Notes under the pieces: model-generated
Told to the model about the DNA's origin: nothing
Database searches by the model: none
What the model saw: only the letters and a program-made list of their open reading frames with translations
Assembly: GCA_052145115.1 (NCBI GenBank)
Contig: JBKQPG010000077.1
Coordinates: forward strand, 1-64,000
Length of the DNA stretch: 64,000 bases
Origin: CAIVVT01 sp052145115
GTDB lineage: Bacteria; Acidobacteriota; Terriglobia; Bryobacterales; Bryobacteraceae
Direction: 5' to 3'
Program-made: the position numbers and the translations under genes
Shown: piece after piece, positions 24,600 through 32,911 of the stretch
Position numbering within the stretch: the stretch's first letter is position 1
Layout: each line of letters opens with the position of its first letter

Positions 24600-27116
24600 T
24601 TACCACGTCATCGACGCGTGTTGGATCAGGACGGGCTGCTCATTCTGGCCGGTCACGTAGAAATAGCCGTTGGCGGCGGCTGAAGGCGCCGTGAAGAGGG
24701 TGGAGTAATCGGCCCACTGAGCGGTACATTTGAGCGGGATCAGGGACACTCCGGCGCCATGGCCGGATTGGTCGGTCCAATTCACCTGCAGGCGGGTATA
24801 GGTGTCGGGCTCGGGGCAGCGGGCGCGGATGGCCACGCGGTAGGTGACGCCGGGGGTGACGGGAACGAGCTCGTGGGCGTGGTTGCGCTCGGTGACGCGA
24901 ACGGCGTGCTCGGCGGGCAGGAGGGGGACCGGTCCTCCGGTGTCCCAATGGGCCAGGCCCTGCTGGAAGTCGGGATTGGCGAGCAGTTCTATCGAATACT
25001 CGAATTCGGGGCGCAGGCGGGCCAGGCGCTCAGTGCCGGAAACCAGGACGTCGGTGGTGTAGCGGCGGAAGAAGCGCTGGTCCGGCGCGCTGGGGTCCTC
25101 TACCCCCGACTCGGCGGTGTAACCGACAAACCAATGGATGGCATGTTGATGGGTGAAATTGAATATCGCTTCTTCATTGGGGGCGAATGACAGGGTATAG
25201 TAACTGTCCCAACTGTACCAGGCCTTGGAGTACGGCCGCCCGGTGAAATAGGCGACCGGCGCGATGCCGGTCATGAAGGTCTCGATGGTTGCGCGGGGCT
25301 CCAGCGCGTTGAGCAGGTTGGCAAACTTGTGTTCGGGGACCCAGGCGGTTTCGTACTTCTCGGCTTCCTGCGGATTGAACGGATTCAGCAGGAAATCCTT
25401 GTGGTACCAGCCGGCGGAAGTCAGAAAAGACAGATTCAGAATCCAGACCAGGACCGTGCAGCCGATCGCGGCCCAGCGAAAGGAGCCGGCGCTGTGGGCC
25501 AAAGGCACGGCGAGGGCCACGGCGGAGAGAGCCAGGACCGGATAAAGATAGCGCAGGTGCGGCATGGCGAGCAGCATGACCACAGCGGCGGCGAGTGAGA
25601 GCCAGAAAGCGGCGCGGGCATCGCGGGTCCAGCGGCGGTAGGGGACCGCCAGAACGAGAGGGAGCAGAAGCAGGGTTTGGAAGCCGAAGGCGCCGTTCTG
25701 GGCCTCAATGTAGCGCGAGGAATAGAACGTCAGCTCATAGGGGGTTGCCCAGGAGAGCTTCTCCCGAAAGCGCTGGTCATTCACCTCCGTGCGGGCATCG
25801 CTGTACTTGGACGGGAAGATGTGTCCGAGAAACGGAAAGATGGGATTGCCGGTGCGCGCCCAGGAGTTCAAGTAAGGCGGCAGGCCGAAAGCCAGGAACA
25901 GGGCCAGGATGGCCAGGGCGCGGCGGGGCATGGCGCGGGCCGCCAGTACGGCGATGGGCAAGGCGAGGGCGAACGAGCCGAGCTTGGCGGAGAGGGCGGC
26001 GCCGGCGAGCAATCCCGCGATGAGAAGGTAGCCGCGGGGGGAGGGTTCGGGCGCGACGGCGGGTGCGGGAGGCTCGAGGGGGGCATCCGGGGCGCCCCGC
26101 ATGAGCGCGGCGAAGGCGGCCAGCAGGAATCCGACTTGCGCGTTTTCGATGAACAGCGATGTCGTCACAAGCTGGACCAGCGGCGAGGAGACGAAGATGC
26201 CGGCCGAGAGCCAGGCGACCCAGGAGGGCGCCCAGCGCTGGATGAGCCGGACGATGAGCACGACGATGAGCCCGAGCAGGGCGAAATTGAGCAGGCGCGC
26301 GGCCAGGGTTCCGCCGAAGAGGTAGGCCATGGCGTAGGAGAAATCTCCCGCCATGGGCATCAGGGACCAGCGAAAGACGGAGGGGTCGTAAGCGAAAACG
26401 TGATCAACCGCCAGCCGCGTACAGACGGTAAGATGCCCGGCCAGAGAGTCGGAGCTGGCCTCGGGCTTGGGGATGAGTACCAGGTGGGCGAGGAGACCGA
26501 TGCCCAGGACGGGGAGGGGCAGGGCGTGCCAGCGGGAAGGGAGATCGACGGGCGCGAAGGCGCGCGCAGCGAGACGCAGCAGGCGTCGGACGAAGCCACG
26601 GTTCAGGATCAGAGGCAAGGCGACAAGCGCGGTCCACACCGACAGATAGTGAATGCGCAGAGGCGCCGTGAGAGCGAAAAATGTGACGTAGAGGGCCAGG
26701 CCGGTGAAAATGAGGATCGCGAGCAGGCCCGAATCCAGAGTAGGTTGATCGGGCTGGCGCTGCCCGAGCCGGCCGGACAGGAGCGCGGCCACGATATCGC
26801 CGAGGGCGGCGCAACCGGCCAGCACGAAGGCGACCGCGGCGACAGGCGCGGGTCCCACCAAGGCCGCGGCGCCAAGCAGAGTGAGAGCGACCAGATGGGA
26901 CCGCGCGTAGCGTGGGGCCAGCCATAGGGAAAGTGCGCCCAGCAGCGCGCAAACCGCTAAGAAATAAACGAATCTCTGTGCACCGATGGGTTCCCAAACC
27001 GGGGGGTGCTGGCGCCACAAGGGGGCGAAGCTCAGACCATAGAGCGTCGCGCCGAGAGCCAGCGCCAGTACGATCCAGGGTCTGAATGCGGAAAATCGCG
27101 ACATGGAGACAAGCAT
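24600..27116 (-). CDS. GT-C-like membrane glycosyltransferase with C-terminal carbohydrate-binding-like domain
   Basis: 838 residues (ATG 27116; ATG 27104 is also possible, and neither has a clear ribosome-binding site). About 11-13 hydrophobic segments fill residues 10-560, with an acidic/aromatic loop after the first helices, as in GT-C enzymes that use polyprenyl-phosphate sugars. A soluble part follows (about 560-700), and residues about 705-838 look like a beta-sandwich CBM-like module: IELLANPDFQQGLAHWDTGG..., TYRVAIRARC..., STLFTAPSAAANGYFYV. It likely transfers a lipid-linked sugar to a surface acceptor outside the membrane. Natural partner genes are the GT2-GtrA and DPM1-like enzymes. 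Confidence 0.7.
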   Translation of the reverse strand: MLVSMSRFSAFRPWIVLALALGATLYGLSFAPLWRQHPPVWEPIGAQRFVYFLAVCALLGALSLWLAPRYARSHLVALTLLGAAALVGPAPVAAVAFVLAGCAALGDIVAALLSGRLGQRQPDQPTLDSGLLAILIFTGLALYVTFFALTAPLRIHYLSVWTALVALPLILNRGFVRRLLRLAARAFAPVDLPSRWHALPLPVLGIGLLAHLVLIPKPEASSDSLAGHLTVCTRLAVDHVFAYDPSVFRWSLMPMAGDFSYAMAYLFGGTLAARLLNFALLGLIVVLIVRLIQRWAPSWVAWLSAGIFVSSPLVQLVTTSLFIENAQVGFLLAAFAALMRGAPDAPLEPPAPAVAPEPSPRGYLLIAGLLAGAALSAKLGSFALALPIAVLAARAMPRRALAILALFLAFGLPPYLNSWARTGNPIFPFLGHIFPSKYSDARTEVNDQRFREKLSWATPYELTFYSSRYIEAQNGAFGFQTLLLLPLVLAVPYRRWTRDARAAFWLSLAAAVVMLLAMPHLRYLYPVLALSAVALAVPLAHSAGSFRWAAIGCTVLVWILNLSFLTSAGWYHKDFLLNPFNPQEAEKYETAWVPEHKFANLLNALEPRATIETFMTGIAPVAYFTGRPYSKAWYSWDSYYTLSFAPNEEAIFNFTHQHAIHWFVGYTAESGVEDPSAPDQRFFRRYTTDVLVSGTERLARLRPEFEYSIELLANPDFQQGLAHWDTGGPVPLLPAEHAVRVTERNHAHELVPVTPGVTYRVAIRARCPEPDTYTRLQVNWTDQSGHGAGVSLIPLKCTAQWADYSTLFTAPSAAANGYFYVTGQNEQPVLIQHASMTW

Positions 27117-27218
27117 AGCGTGTCGACAATCAGGCGATTGAGGAACTGTTTTAGGCGACGTTGGCCCGCGCGGGACAGGCTGCGGACAGGGGCGCCGGGC
27201 GGAGAGCGGGGGCAGAAA

Positions 27219-28349
27219 TCAACTGAAGCGCGGACCGACGCCGAACAGGCGCCCCAGGGCGCACCAGCGCGAGCGTGAGGCCATGGCCACCTGCTGCCGC
27301 AGTACGCCGTATTCATCGAGCGTCTGGGAATAGCGTTGCTCCAGGGCGTGGTACTGCTCTTCCAGATCCAGGAGCCGCTGGAGTTGATCGTGCGATTTGA
27401 TCTGCATTTGCCGCATGGCCTGGTAATCCTGTCGCAGCCGCGCCACGGACTCCAATGCGGTCAGCAATCCGGACTCCAACTCCAGGAGCCTGCGCCGCTC
27501 GCCAGCACTCATTGGCGCCGCTTCGTGGGGGCCTCCATCGGCAGGCGGCAGGTCGGGCCAGATGCGAAAGACGAAATGCGGAGTGATCTGCTCGCAACTG
27601 AGTCCATCGCGGCGGATGACGAGATCTTCCACGGCCTCAGTGGCGCCCAGGCAACCGGGGGCCAGCGCGTCGTCAAACACGACGTAGCCGCCTTCCGCCA
27701 TGCAGGGCTTCACGGCGTCATAGGAATAGGCGACGGCTCGCCCGATGTCGCAGTCAATATGCGCCAGCAGGACGCGGCCCGCCGCGGCGAGCACGGCCGG
27801 CGTGGTCTCGTCGAAGCGGCCCGGGACAAAGGTGAGCCAGGGGTCCAGTCCGCATTGGGAGGCGTAAGTGCGAAGCTCTGCCAGCGAGGTGTCCTGGAAA
27901 TCGCCCTCGTGGTGGGCGTCGATGGCTTCGTCGGTGCTGGGCATTCCAGCGAAGGTGTCGAGGCCGTACACCTTGACCGCGAGGCCCAGGCGCCGGCACA
28001 GCGCGGCCATGAAGATGGCGCTGCCCCCGCGGTAGGAGCCGAATTCGACAATTGCGCCGGAGCCGAGGCGCGGCAGATAGTAGCGCACGAGCAAATACAG
28101 GTTCAATCGGCAGACCGGCGCCTGGATCGTGCGGCCCTTGGCCAGGCTGAAGCATTCCTGATAGAGCGGATCGGCGAGGACGGCCGCGGTCAATCCGCCG
28201 TATTCCAAGCCCCAGCCTCGGGCGAAGCCATCGCGCGGAGAGCGGCCCTTGCGGAGAGCGTCGCCACCGGGGAAGAAGGAAGGGTACTCGCCAGTCTCCA
28301 GGTAACTCAGGAGAACGGGCGGGGATTGGTCTGAGGCGTCGTTGGACAT
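27219..28349 (-). CDS. TylF/MycF-like methyltransferase with C-terminal coiled coil
   Basis: 376 residues from ATG 28349 (the only upstream alternative is a TTG). The core (about 85-265) matches macrocin-type O-methyltransferases: IVEFGSYRGGSAIF, VYGLDTFAGMP, LLAHIDCDIG and GYVVFDDALAPGCLGATEA, with the DD metal-binding pair. A heptad-rich tail of about 90 residues (residues about 285-365: RRRLLELESGLL... DLEEQYHALEQRYSQTL) predicts a coiled coil, absent from its paralog at 29445. Probably a metal-dependent sugar O-methyltransferase, oligomerised or membrane-recruited by the tail. Confidence 0.8.
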   Translation of the reverse strand: MSNDASDQSPPVLLSYLETGEYPSFFPGGDALRKGRSPRDGFARGWGLEYGGLTAAVLADPLYQECFSLAKGRTIQAPVCRLNLYLLVRYYLPRLGSGAIVEFGSYRGGSAIFMAALCRRLGLAVKVYGLDTFAGMPSTDEAIDAHHEGDFQDTSLAELRTYASQCGLDPWLTFVPGRFDETTPAVLAAAGRVLLAHIDCDIGRAVAYSYDAVKPCMAEGGYVVFDDALAPGCLGATEAVEDLVIRRDGLSCEQITPHFVFRIWPDLPPADGGPHEAAPMSAGERRRLLELESGLLTALESVARLRQDYQAMRQMQIKSHDQLQRLLDLEEQYHALEQRYSQTLDEYGVLRQQVAMASRSRWCALGRLFGVGPRFS

Positions 28350-28575
28350 GGATCGGAATGAAACAAGTCTAGCGCGAGCCAAACCGGCGAAGGAGTTCGG
28401 GACGGCGCCGGCGCAAGGGGAGCGCGAGGGGGGCTGGACCGAGGGTGTCGTTGGGCCAGTCCGGAGCGCGGGTGGAGGGGAACCCTGGCTAGCGGCATGG
28501 CGGGTTCATGGGCGCGCACGGGGAGGGTCGCGAGAGGCGGCTCGGAAGGGCAGATGTTGCCGCGGATTGTGCCTG

Positions 28576-29319
28576 TTATTCCTTCGAGGCGATCACATAC
28601 TGCGCCCACTTCGTCCGGGACCAGAGGGTGGACTGCAGGGCGAAAATCAGTTCGCGAATGAAGGCGTCGCAACCGTGTTTGAAATGAGCCAGCACCTCCT
28701 GCTCGAGGAAGGGATTCGAGATGGCGCCGGACTGATCAATGATCAGATTCTGCCGGGTAATCCCCTCGACGACCATCTCCCGCGGAGGAAGGTCCTTATG
28801 GGTCAGATCATCGAGGAAATTTGAGACATCGATTGGTATTCCTGCGGCACGGAAAGCGCGGCGCGAAGGCAGGTGCTTTGAATTCTCGCTGGGCCATTCA
28901 ATGTACACCCGCCCGCCACTGCGCAGGCGAGAGGCCATCCAGGCGATGAGCTCCAGGGGATCGGGAATGTGCTCGATGAAGTGGCAGGCTACGATGGCGT
29001 CAAACTGCTGGCCATCAAATGACGGCTTGTGCGCAGGCCACTCTCCGATCTCGTAACGGTCATAGCGATCAAAAGACGCACCCATATCCATTGCGTAGGC
29101 ATAAAACCGCAGATCAGGTCTGGCGGGCTTCAGCCATTCGCGAAAAATCTGGAGAGAGCCATCCCCAGCGCCCATATCCAGGAGCAAGGCGCGCCGGGGC
29201 AGAGATTTCACAAACATGACGCGGGGATGGGTGGCGTGGATCAACTCGATGGTCTGCTCCCAGCTCAACCACGGATCTTCCCCGGATCGAAACCAATCCA
29301 GCAATGCGGCCTCGGTCAT
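28576..29319 (-). CDS. Class I SAM-dependent methyltransferase between two TylF-like genes
   Basis: 247 residues. SAM-binding loop LLLDMGAGDGSLQIFREW, acidic strand YAYAMDMG, and IVACHFIEHIPDPLELIAW followed by GGRVYIEWPSE, the last two typical of methyltransferase_11 proteins in glycan clusters. There is no signal peptide. It is flanked on both sides by TylF-like genes on the same strand with gaps of 226 and 125 bp, so the three may form a transcription unit that methylates successive positions of one sugar. Substrate unknown. Confidence 0.75.
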   Translation of the reverse strand: MTEAALLDWFRSGEDPWLSWEQTIELIHATHPRVMFVKSLPRRALLLDMGAGDGSLQIFREWLKPARPDLRFYAYAMDMGASFDRYDRYEIGEWPAHKPSFDGQQFDAIVACHFIEHIPDPLELIAWMASRLRSGGRVYIEWPSENSKHLPSRRAFRAAGIPIDVSNFLDDLTHKDLPPREMVVEGITRQNLIIDQSGAISNPFLEQEVLAHFKHGCDAFIRELIFALQSTLWSRTKWAQYVIASKE

Positions 29320-29444
29320 CCTGCCCCCATTCCACAGGTCGGCATCCTATCCACCCTATTCTAGGGTGCGAGTAGGGATCGAGGAATCCACGCTCCGCAC
29401 CCGCGCGACAGGGCGAACCTCGCACAGAGTGAAGGGAGGGCGTT

Positions 29445-30230
29445 TCAGAGGCGGGCGCCCGCGGGCCAGACGCGGAAGACGAAGTGCGGCCAGATCTGCT
29501 CGCAGTGCAGGCCGTCGCGCCGGATGACCAGCTCTTCAACCGCTTCGGTCGCGCCCAGGCAGCCCGAGGTATGGGCGTCGTCGAAAACGACGTAAGCGCC
29601 GGGGGCCATGCGGGGCTTTACGATCTCCCAGGCGTAGGCGACGGCGGCGTAGACATCGCAATCGATGTGCGCCAAGAGCACCGGCGGGGCGGATTCAAGC
29701 ACTCGCGGAGCGGTGTCCTGGAAGACTCCCGGAATGAACTCGAGGCGCTGCGCCAGGCCGCATGCGGCGACATGGGAACGCAATTCGGCGAGGTCCACAT
29801 CGGAGAAGTTGCCGGCGAAGTGGGCGTCGATCGAGGTGTCGGTCGGAGGCATGCCGGTAAACGTGTCGAGCCCAAACACGCGTGCCTCCAGGTTCAGCCG
29901 GGCGCACACGGCCGCCAGGAAGATGGCACTGCCGCCGCGGTAGGAGCCGAATTCGACGATGGATCCCGGACCGGATTGGGGCACAAGCTGGGGCAGAAAG
30001 TACTTGAGGAGCAGGAAGAGATTCATCCGGCAATCGCTGGCCTGGATGGTGCGGCCGGCGGCCAGGGACAAGGCGCCGACGTAGATCGGATCGGCGCGGA
30101 CCGCATCCCGCAGAGCACCATATTCGAGTCCCCAGGCGCGGGCGTAACCATCGCGCGGCGAACGGCCCTTGCGCCAGCCAGGGCTAGGGAAAAAGGCGGG
30201 GTAGTCGCCGCTCTCGAAGTAGTTGGGCAT
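29445..30230 (-). CDS. TylF/MycF-like methyltransferase, short paralog
   Basis: 261 residues from ATG 30230 (a GTG at 30242 is the alternative). It aligns by eye with the protein at 27219 over its full length: ESGDYPAFFPS/ETGEYPSFFPG, KGRSPRDGYARAWGLEYG, SIVEFGSYRGGSAIFLA, VFGLDTFTGMPPTD, LLAHIDCDVY, VVFDDAHTSGCLGATEAVEEL. The motifs for SAM and metal binding are preserved in both. This copy ends at RVWPAGARL and lacks the coiled coil. The pair is a local duplication, probably acting at different hydroxyls or with different partners. Confidence 0.8.
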   Translation of the reverse strand: MPNYFESGDYPAFFPSPGWRKGRSPRDGYARAWGLEYGALRDAVRADPIYVGALSLAAGRTIQASDCRMNLFLLLKYFLPQLVPQSGPGSIVEFGSYRGGSAIFLAAVCARLNLEARVFGLDTFTGMPPTDTSIDAHFAGNFSDVDLAELRSHVAACGLAQRLEFIPGVFQDTAPRVLESAPPVLLAHIDCDVYAAVAYAWEIVKPRMAPGAYVVFDDAHTSGCLGATEAVEELVIRRDGLHCEQIWPHFVFRVWPAGARL

Positions 30231-30316
30231 GAGCGTTTGCACTCAGGATATCCAGTTTGGATTTGGGATCGCGTGCGGCTGGGGCGCGGGGAGCGCGGCT
30301 CTGGGAAGCGCGCGTG

Positions 30317-30505
30317 TCAGCACTTGGACTTGGGTCGCGGCGCCGGTTTGCGATGCTCGTGCCAGCGGGCAATCCCGTCCAGCCCGCGCTCGACCCACTT
30401 GGTGGGGGCCGTGGCGATGACGGACAGCGCCAGACCGGCCACGAACATGAGGACGAAAACGGGCGCGGGCACGGGGCCCAAGAAATCCTGTATCGCTTGC
30501 CACAT
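30317..30505 (-). CDS. Small single-span membrane protein
   Basis: 62 residues: a short amphipathic start (MWQAIQDFLGPVPAP), one hydrophobic segment (VFVLMFVAGLALSVIA, about 16-31), and a basic, soluble tail (GIARWHEHRKPAPRPKSKC). The composition differs from shadow frames, and a GAG-containing purine stretch lies 8-10 nt upstream of ATG 30505. It is in the same orientation as the TylF-like genes, 75 bp upstream of them. No family recognised. Confidence 0.5.
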   Translation of the reverse strand: MWQAIQDFLGPVPAPVFVLMFVAGLALSVIATAPTKWVERGLDGIARWHEHRKPAPRPKSKC

Positions 30506-30662
30506 CGGTTGAGCTCGCCAGGCGTGGAATTGAGTGTGCCTCGCGCGGGGAGCGAAAGACCGTTTCGCGCGGGCCTGACTACAGCTTCGCCGATCCGCAT
30601 GACAAACGCCATTGCCGGCTGGAAAGGGCAGCGGAACTCGCGTGTTACGATGACGTTGGGAT

Positions 30663-30738
30663 GCCGGCGTAGCTCAGTTGGTAGAGCGCCTGACTTGTAA
30701 TCAGGGGGTCGCCAGTTCAACTCTGGCCGCCGGCTCCA
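30663..30738 (+). tRNA. tRNA-Thr (anticodon UGU)
   Basis: Full cloverleaf: acceptor GCCGGCG (30663-30669) pairs with CGCCGGC (30728-30734); D-arm GCTC...GAGC; anticodon stem CCTGA/TCAGG with loop CTTGTAA (anticodon TGT); T-arm GCCAG-TTCAACT-CTGGC. Discriminator U and an encoded CCA follow (30735-30738). It decodes ACA/ACG threonine codons. No duplicated 3' end of this tRNA was seen elsewhere, so there is no sign of integration here. Confidence 0.95.
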
Positions 30739-31181
30739 TCAATTTCAATCAATTACAGACTTCTGTGGTTGTCCTTGGGCCGCGCTACAGTGACTTCCAC
30801 GGGGACATTTCCCGCGTTCTTACCTGTGGGTCGCACCGCGACTCCCGCCACGGCGTTCGAGGTGCAGCACGGCCAGCCCGTGGTGCCGCTCGAAATGGGA
30901 ACGAGCCAGCGCAGGCTGGGGTTCTCGAATTACGCCGAAAGTGACGGGCCCACAAGGCGTGCTGCCACCGGCTGCTTTCGAGGCGGTCCGGGTGAAGCCC
31001 CGCCGCGTGGCTTCTGCTGCCCCGCAGCGGATGCGGCGGAACATATTACCGCATCCTGCTCCACTGTCCGGAACAATCTACCGGCCTGGCCAGCGCGTGT
31101 CTGTTGTAACCCGTTGACAAGACACCGTCGGCGCGATTGGAACGGCGGCTGCATTGGAATGAGGCCAGGAGATGAGTTCCA
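30739..31181. other. 443-bp intergenic region after tRNA-Thr
   Basis: No convincing gene. One plus-strand frame (about 30769-30970) has a fairly natural stretch (TSTGTFPAFLPVGRTATPAT) and could be a remnant, but it has no start signal, and its later part is Arg/Cys-rich noise. The end of the region holds AGGAG (31167-31171), which serves the gene at 31182. Confidence 0.4.
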
Positions 31182-32093
31182 ATGTCACCAGAAAACACAC
31201 CCAATCCACCGGACGAACCCAAACCGTCCCATGAGTCGCGGCCGCAAGGCTCCTACTGGCTTCCCGGGCTTGCCGCCGGGTTCATCGCCCTGGGCTGTTT
31301 CGGCCTATACCAGAACACGCAGATCCACGATCTCGGCCGCGAAATCGCGGCGAACCAGAAAGACCTCACCGCGCTGCACACGAGTTTCGGCAGCCTGGAC
31401 AGCGATCTGCGCACGCAATTCGCCGGCTTACGCGATCAGCTCTCCAACACCGAGAAGGAGAGCCTCGACAAAGTCACTGCGGCGCAGACCGCGGTGCGGC
31501 AACACGCCGACAGCGTGGCCCGCAAGCTGGAGAAGAAGCAGGCCGAGACCAGGGCCGCGCTGGACGCCGAGCTGAACCAGGTCAAGGAGTCCGAGGCCCA
31601 GACCTCGACGCAACTGTCCGGAGTCTCCAGCGACGTCTCGGCCGTCAAGAGCGATGTCAGCGCCGTGCGAACGGACGTCGCCTCCACCAAAACCGAGCTC
31701 GACCGATCCGTTGTGGAGCTGCAGCGCATGCGCGGCGACATGGGCGTGATGAGCGGCCTCGTCGCCACCAATTCCAAAGAGATCGACGTGTTGCGGAAAC
31801 TCGGCGACCGCAACATCTACGAGTTCACGCTGGCGAAATCCTCCGGGATGACCAAAGTCGGGGACATCCGGCTGCAGTTGAACAAGGTGAACGTGCATCG
31901 CAACCGCTACACTCTGACCGTCAATGCGGGCGACAAGATCATCGAGAAGAGGGACAAGACCACCAATGAACCGGTGCAGTTCTATGTCCTCGACAAAGCC
32001 CGGCAGCCGTATGAGATCGTCGTGAACGAGGTCAGCAAGAACAGCGTGAAGGGCTACCTCGCCACGCCCAAGGTGACCACCGCGCGGAACTGA
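31182..32093 (+). CDS. Membrane-anchored coiled-coil protein
   Basis: 303 residues. A Pro-rich cytosolic start (MSPENTPNPPDEPKP) is followed by one membrane span (YWLPGLAAGFIALGCFGLY, about 25-43) and a long coiled coil (about 48-205) with heptads such as LDKVTAAQTAVRQHADSVA and repeated SSDVSAVKSDVSAVRTDV. The C-terminal domain (about 215-303) is beta-rich (YEFTLAKSSGMTKVGDIRL, NRYTLTVNAGDKIIEK). The topology predicts a periplasmic rod and head. AGGAG 10 nt upstream supports the start. Function unknown; such proteins are common in Acidobacteriota. It ends before a bidirectional terminator-like palindrome. Confidence 0.75.
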   Translation: MSPENTPNPPDEPKPSHESRPQGSYWLPGLAAGFIALGCFGLYQNTQIHDLGREIAANQKDLTALHTSFGSLDSDLRTQFAGLRDQLSNTEKESLDKVTAAQTAVRQHADSVARKLEKKQAETRAALDAELNQVKESEAQTSTQLSGVSSDVSAVKSDVSAVRTDVASTKTELDRSVVELQRMRGDMGVMSGLVATNSKEIDVLRKLGDRNIYEFTLAKSSGMTKVGDIRLQLNKVNVHRNRYTLTVNAGDKIIEKRDKTTNEPVQFYVLDKARQPYEIVVNEVSKNSVKGYLATPKVTTARN

Positions 32094-32307
32094 CTCGCCG
32101 GCGCCGGTCCAACCGTCAGATTGATTCGACTTCGGCTCGTATCGCCAGGCGCCGATCCAGGCCGGCGTACGCTCTCACGGCGGGTTTCCAAACTAGGGTC
32201 GGAGCTGCGGCCCGACTGAACCGCCGTGACGCGAGGGAGGGGCCGCCGGCCATATTCGGAGGCGAGCGTCAGCTCGTCAGCCGGCGCGCCCTCCTCGCCC
32301 CCAACGC

Positions 32308-32331
32308 AAGACCGCCGGCGCCGGCGGTCTT
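32308..32331. terminator. Perfect 24-bp palindrome between convergent genes
   Basis: aagaccgccggc (32308-32319) is followed directly by its exact reverse complement gccggcggtctt (32320-32331). It lies between the 3' ends of the coiled-coil protein gene (+) and the lipoprotein-like gene (-), so it probably works as a bidirectional terminator, with TTCGTGTTTGT on the right side. Confidence 0.7.
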
Positions 32332-32359
32332 CGTGTTTGTGCCGTGAGCGCAGCGCGTC

Positions 32360-32911
32360 TCAGTGCAGCGTCTTCAGCAGATCCTCCGCCAGCAGCCGCG
32401 CCCGCAGGGCCAACTGCGCGGCGGTCGCCGGATCCCGGTCGTGCACGTTCTCCGCCAGCTTCATGAACGACCGGATGCGGTCCGCGGTTTCGCTCTGCGC
32501 CGGCGTCAGCTTGTACTCCGCCGCCAGCACCAGTCCGTGCTGCGCGCGCGCCAGGCTGGCCGCATAATCCTCTTCGTATCGTTTGCGCTGCTCGGGCGTT
32601 ATCAGCACGCCCAACCGTGGAGCGGGCGCCGCGGCCGCCGGGGGTGTGGTTTCGGGCTCCGGCTGAGGCGGCTTCGGCGCGCGCTTTTTTCGCGTTGGTT
32701 TGGCCACTGGCTGTTCAGGTGGTGCGGGTTCCGGAGCGGGCGGCTGGGCGGGTAGCTTCTGCGGCACGGGCGCTGGCGCAGGCGGCGACGCAGGCTGCGC
32801 TTGCGGCGCCGGGGGAGGAGGCACGGGCAGCGGCCGCTTGTTTTTCCTGAACCAGCAGCCGCCGCTGGCCAATGCCAGCATCACCAGCACTGCCATGCCG
32901 CCGCGCTTCAT
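32360..32911 (-). CDS. Proline-rich lipoprotein-like protein of the two-component operon
   Basis: 183 residues. Signal sequence MKRGGMAVLVMLALASGGC with Cys19 as a plausible, slightly atypical lipobox. A long Pro/Ala/Gln-rich and then Lys/Arg-rich linker (about 25-95) follows, then a helical domain (about 100-183: ITPEQRKRYEEDYAASLARA, then DRIRSFMKLAENVHD). The layout suggests an envelope lipoprotein whose head extends from the membrane. Its ATG overlaps the stop of the sensor kinase by 4 bp, so it belongs to the operon regulator-kinase-lipoprotein and may be an accessory sensor. It lacks recognisable enzymatic motifs. Confidence 0.7.
   Translation of the reverse strand: MKRGGMAVLVMLALASGGCWFRKNKRPLPVPPPPAPQAQPASPPAPAPVPQKLPAQPPAPEPAPPEQPVAKPTRKKRAPKPPQPEPETTPPAAAAPAPRLGVLITPEQRKRYEEDYAASLARAQHGLVLAAEYKLTPAQSETADRIRSFMKLAENVHDRDPATAAQLALRARLLAEDLLKTLH

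Noticed and set aside
30663..30738. tRNA-Thr as an integration site for a genomic island
   Set aside because: No integrase gene and no second copy of the tRNA 3' end was found within the window.
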